Assembly (NCBI GenBank): GCA_964485515.1
Contig: CAZALT010000174.1
Coordinates: 1-7,540 of the forward strand
Source: CAZALT01 sp964485515
GTDB lineage: Bacteria; Actinomycetota; Acidimicrobiia; Acidimicrobiales; Acidimicrobilacustridaceae
Reading direction: 5' to 3'
Length of the DNA: 7,540 nucleotides
Part shown: in pieces, positions 6,426-7,540 of the stretch
Position numbering within the stretch: the first letter of the stretch is position 1
How the letters are laid out: each line of letters opens with the position of its first letter
The notes under the pieces: model-generated
Told to the model about the DNA's origin: nothing
Databases searched by the model: none
What the model saw: only the letters and a program-made list of their open reading frames with translations
Program-made: the position numbers and the translations under genes

Positions 6426-6647
6426 CGGTGCGAGTCGATCGAGCAGGTGGCGGTTCTTGGCGACCGATCCGGGCAGGATCGCGAAGTGGACCTGGCCGTC
6501 GTCGTCGACGGCGACGATCCGCACCACGGCGTGAGCCTGGGAGTTGCCGGCGAGCACCATCGCAGCGGGGCGGATGTGCTCGGGAGCCGCTGCTTCAGCG
6601 AGGGTCGACCAGCCGAGGCCGTCGTCGTCCTGGTCGTTGAGTTCTTC
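6426..6647 (-). pseudogene. 5'-truncated uncharacterised protein, same family as left-edge gene
   Basis: The minus-strand frame reads EELNDQDDDGLGWSTLAEAA, then IRPAAMVLAGNSQAHAVVRI and VAVDDDGQVHFAILPG, KNRHLLDRLAP. It is a compact beta-rich-looking domain of ~74 residues that I recognise as a common actinobacterial hypothetical family without known function. No start codon with a ribosome binding site precedes it: 8 bp upstream, the frame gives way to the P-type ATPase C-terminus. Downstream of RLAP the frame stays open but loses character (6240-6425 holds nothing I recognise) and runs into the Tat-type gene. The left-edge gene shows what the lost start probably looks like (MDDLDLIADLND). 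Confidence 0.55.
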
Positions 6648-6655
6648 GGGGCGAC

Positions 6656-6855
6656 CGGGTCGAGTTGCAAATCGACCCGCCGCAACAGCTGGGCGTTGAG
6701 GGCGACGACGATCGTAGAGAGACTCATGAGGATCGCGCCGACCGCTGGTGAGAGCTCGATGCCGGCCCAGGCGAATACGCCGGCGGCGAGCGGGATGGCG
6801 ACGATGTTGCAGCCAGCCGCCCAGGCGAGGTTCGGATCATCTTGCGGTAGCTCGC
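6656..6855 (-). pseudogene. Heavy-metal P-type ATPase, C-terminal piece (frameshifted)
   Basis: Begins as ASYRKMI (6855-6835) and continues one frame over as NLAWAAGCNIVAIPLAAGVF (from 6832), then ELSPAVGAILMSLSTIVVAL and NAQLLRRVDLQLDP. This is the last two-helix membrane region of copper/heavy-metal translocating P1B ATPases, where the family normally has YRKMxQNLxWAxGYN. Restoring one base between 6832 and 6835 (CG to CAG) rejoins the two parts, so there is a 1-base deletion. The expected C-terminal stop is missing; the frame passes straight into the hypothetical gene fragment at 6647. With only ~65 of roughly 700 residues it cannot be functional. Confidence 0.75.
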
Positions 6856-6857
6856 CC

Positions 6858-6938
6858 GAGCTCGGCCTCGACCGGGTGATGGCCGAGGTGCTGCCCGAGG
6901 ACAAGGACCGTGCCGTCACCGAGTTGCAGGCCCAGGGT
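6858..6938 (+). pseudogene. P-type ATPase P-domain piece, inverted
   Basis: On the plus strand this reads ELGLDRVMAEVLPEDK then DRAVTELQAQG, the segment of the phosphorylation domain that in P1B ATPases stands just before GDGVNDAPAL. Here it is in the opposite orientation to the pieces on either side, 2 bp from each. It is the sense strand of recognisable protein, while the minus-strand reading over the same bases (PWACNSVTARSLSSG) is meaningless. Confidence 0.75.
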
Positions 6939-6940
6939 CT

Positions 6941-7003
6941 ACCGGCACCGATCGCCAGGCCGACGTCCGCTCGCGCAAGTGCCGGTGCGTCGTTGACACC
7001 ATC
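6941..7003 (-). pseudogene. P-type ATPase hinge motif piece
   Basis: Reads DGVNDAPALARADVGLAIGA, the hinge motif of P-type ATPases (GDGxND), one of the most conserved sites in the superfamily. The flanking conserved residues are lost on both sides: the preceding VAMVG is replaced by the UBP zinc-finger protein, and the following TDVAIESADVVL by the inverted piece at 6858-6938. It is in frame with the UBP gene. Confidence 0.8.
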
Positions 7004-7213
7004 GTAGCTGCGGGTGAGCGGATGGTCGGGGTGGTCGTGCCGGTGGGCGGTGGCGTGCCGGTATGGCGAGTTGTCACAGCACCCGACGTGGCCGCATCGC
7101 GTGCACATCCGGACGTGGACCCACCGGCCGCCGGTGCGTACGCAGTCCTCGCAGACGTCGCTCGACGGTGCCAGGTCGCTGACGGTGTCGAGGTGGGTAC
7201 AGATGTCAGCCAT
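7004..7213 (-). CDS. UBP-type zinc-finger protein, 3'-truncated (70 codons)
   Basis: ATG 7213 opens MADICTHLDTVSDL, followed by CEDCVRTGGRWVHVRMCTRC (21-40), GHVGCCDNSP and RHATAHRHDHPDHPLTRSY. The Cys/His pattern (C5/H7, C21/C24, C37/C40, C45, H53/H57) is that of the ubiquitin-hydrolase-like zinc finger that occurs in bacteria as a stand-alone protein of ~85-95 residues. The family continues after RSY with an acidic Trp-rich tail (EPGEDWWWCY-like); here it is replaced by the P-type ATPase hinge motif in the same frame. GGAG stands 9 bases before the ATG. Bacterial function is not established. Confidence 0.8.
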
Positions 7214-7340
7214 GCGGGTGGACTCCGTCCGGGCGTTCGATCGCAGCAGCGGTGCGGCGGGCCAGCCGGGTGTTGAGCGACTCGGCTCGAAGTGACGCCG
7301 AGAACACCAGGATCGTCGGCGGCTCACGAGCATCGGTCAC
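7206..7340 (-). pseudogene. NADPH-dependent FMN reductase, N-terminal fragment
   Basis: GTG 7340 reads MTDAREPPTILVFSASLRAE followed by SLNTRLARRTAAAIERPDG. ILVFSASLRAESLN is the FMN phosphate-binding loop of the NADPH-dependent FMN reductase family (flavodoxin-like fold, normally ~180-200 residues). After ERPDG the frame reads only VHPHG and stops at 7206, having run into the start region of the UBP gene, so ~80% of the enzyme is missing. GGGG occurs ~10 bases upstream of the GTG. Confidence 0.65.
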
Positions 7341-7422
7341 GCTCTCATCCCCGCGCTCGTGAGCTCCGGTGCCTTCGCCTTCTGTGATTTTGCTGAGCCG
7401 TGCCGCGGCCTCCGCTGGCGAT

Positions 7423-7540
7423 TCATCGGTCGAGACGGTTCGTGAGACGGCCGACGAGGCCGGATCGGCCGGGCAGCACCCGGGTGAGTGCGCTCACGAC
7501 GTGGGCGTCGGGACCGACCACCACACGTGCACGGTCACGT
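7423..7540 (-). CDS. Short-chain dehydrogenase/reductase, C-terminal end (cut by window edge)
   Basis: The minus strand from the right edge reads RDRARVVVGPDAHVVSALTR then VLPGRSGLVGRLTNRLDR and stops at 7423. The R-VVVGPDA...LPGR pattern is the usual C-terminal end of many actinobacterial SDR oxidoreductases, after the Rossmann core. The core lies outside the window. It is 82 bp upstream of the FMN reductase start, in the same direction. The interval 7341-7422 has no gene that I can support. Assignment rests on a short tail, so moderate. Confidence 0.5.
   Translation of the reverse strand, partial: RDRARVVVGPDAHVVSALTRVLPGRSGLVGRLTNRLDR

Noticed and set aside
6282..7007. Plus-strand 241-codon frame as an intact gene
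   Set aside because: Only 6858-6938 reads as real protein (P-type ATPase piece); the rest is antisense to the minus-strand fragments.
7014..7295. Plus-strand frames opposite the UBP gene
   Set aside because: The minus strand holds a clear Cys/His zinc-finger pattern; the plus-strand products have no likeness to any family.
1..7540. Defence island, phage or integron origin for the whole window
   Set aside because: No recombinase, integrase, att site, capsid or known defence gene was found; the truncations are better explained by rearrangement or misassembly.

Overview
The window is GC-rich DNA with dense, mostly leaderless packing, GTG starts and strong GGAGG-type ribosome binding sites. The protein set (Tat-type small protein, UBP zinc finger, TetR/SDR pairs, LytM-like M23 peptidase) points to Actinomycetota, possibly an Acidimicrobiia-like lineage; that placement is inference from style, not from a marker gene. 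A run of exactly 100 N (2430-2529) shows this is a draft scaffold, and the right-hand part looks patched together from gene pieces.

Left block, all on the minus strand (about 2549 down to 1): an alpha/beta hydrolase (esterase) with an N-terminal membrane segment, overlapping by 8 bp with an M23 peptidase, then a small ORF with an apparent 1-base frameshift, a 126-residue uncharacterised protein, and the first 12 codons of a second uncharacterised protein that leaves the window. The esterase probably starts at 2549, on the far side of the N gap.

Centre, plus strand (2550-4170): a control region with two nearly identical 17-bp palindromes flanking a candidate promoter, a GNAT acetyltransferase, a TetR-family repressor, and a short remnant of a short-chain dehydrogenase. 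The palindromes lie between two divergent transcription units, so the TetR protein plausibly controls its own operon and perhaps the esterase/peptidase operon.

Minus strand 6239 to 4256: a small twin-arginine-type protein, an ABC ATPase and an ABC-2 type permease, the last two overlapping by GTGA; together they form a candidate two-gene exporter.

Right block (6426-7540): a patchwork of truncated genes lying end to end: the 3' end of an SDR gene, the first ~35 codons of an FMN reductase, the first 70 codons of a UBP zinc-finger protein, three pieces of one heavy-metal P-type ATPase (out of order, one inverted), and the body of a protein of the same family as the gene cut at the left edge. Breakpoints are separated by 0-8 bp at several places. 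An amplification or assembly chimera is the simplest reading; a genuinely rearranged locus cannot be excluded from sequence alone. No CRISPR array, tRNA, rRNA, transposase or integrase was seen.
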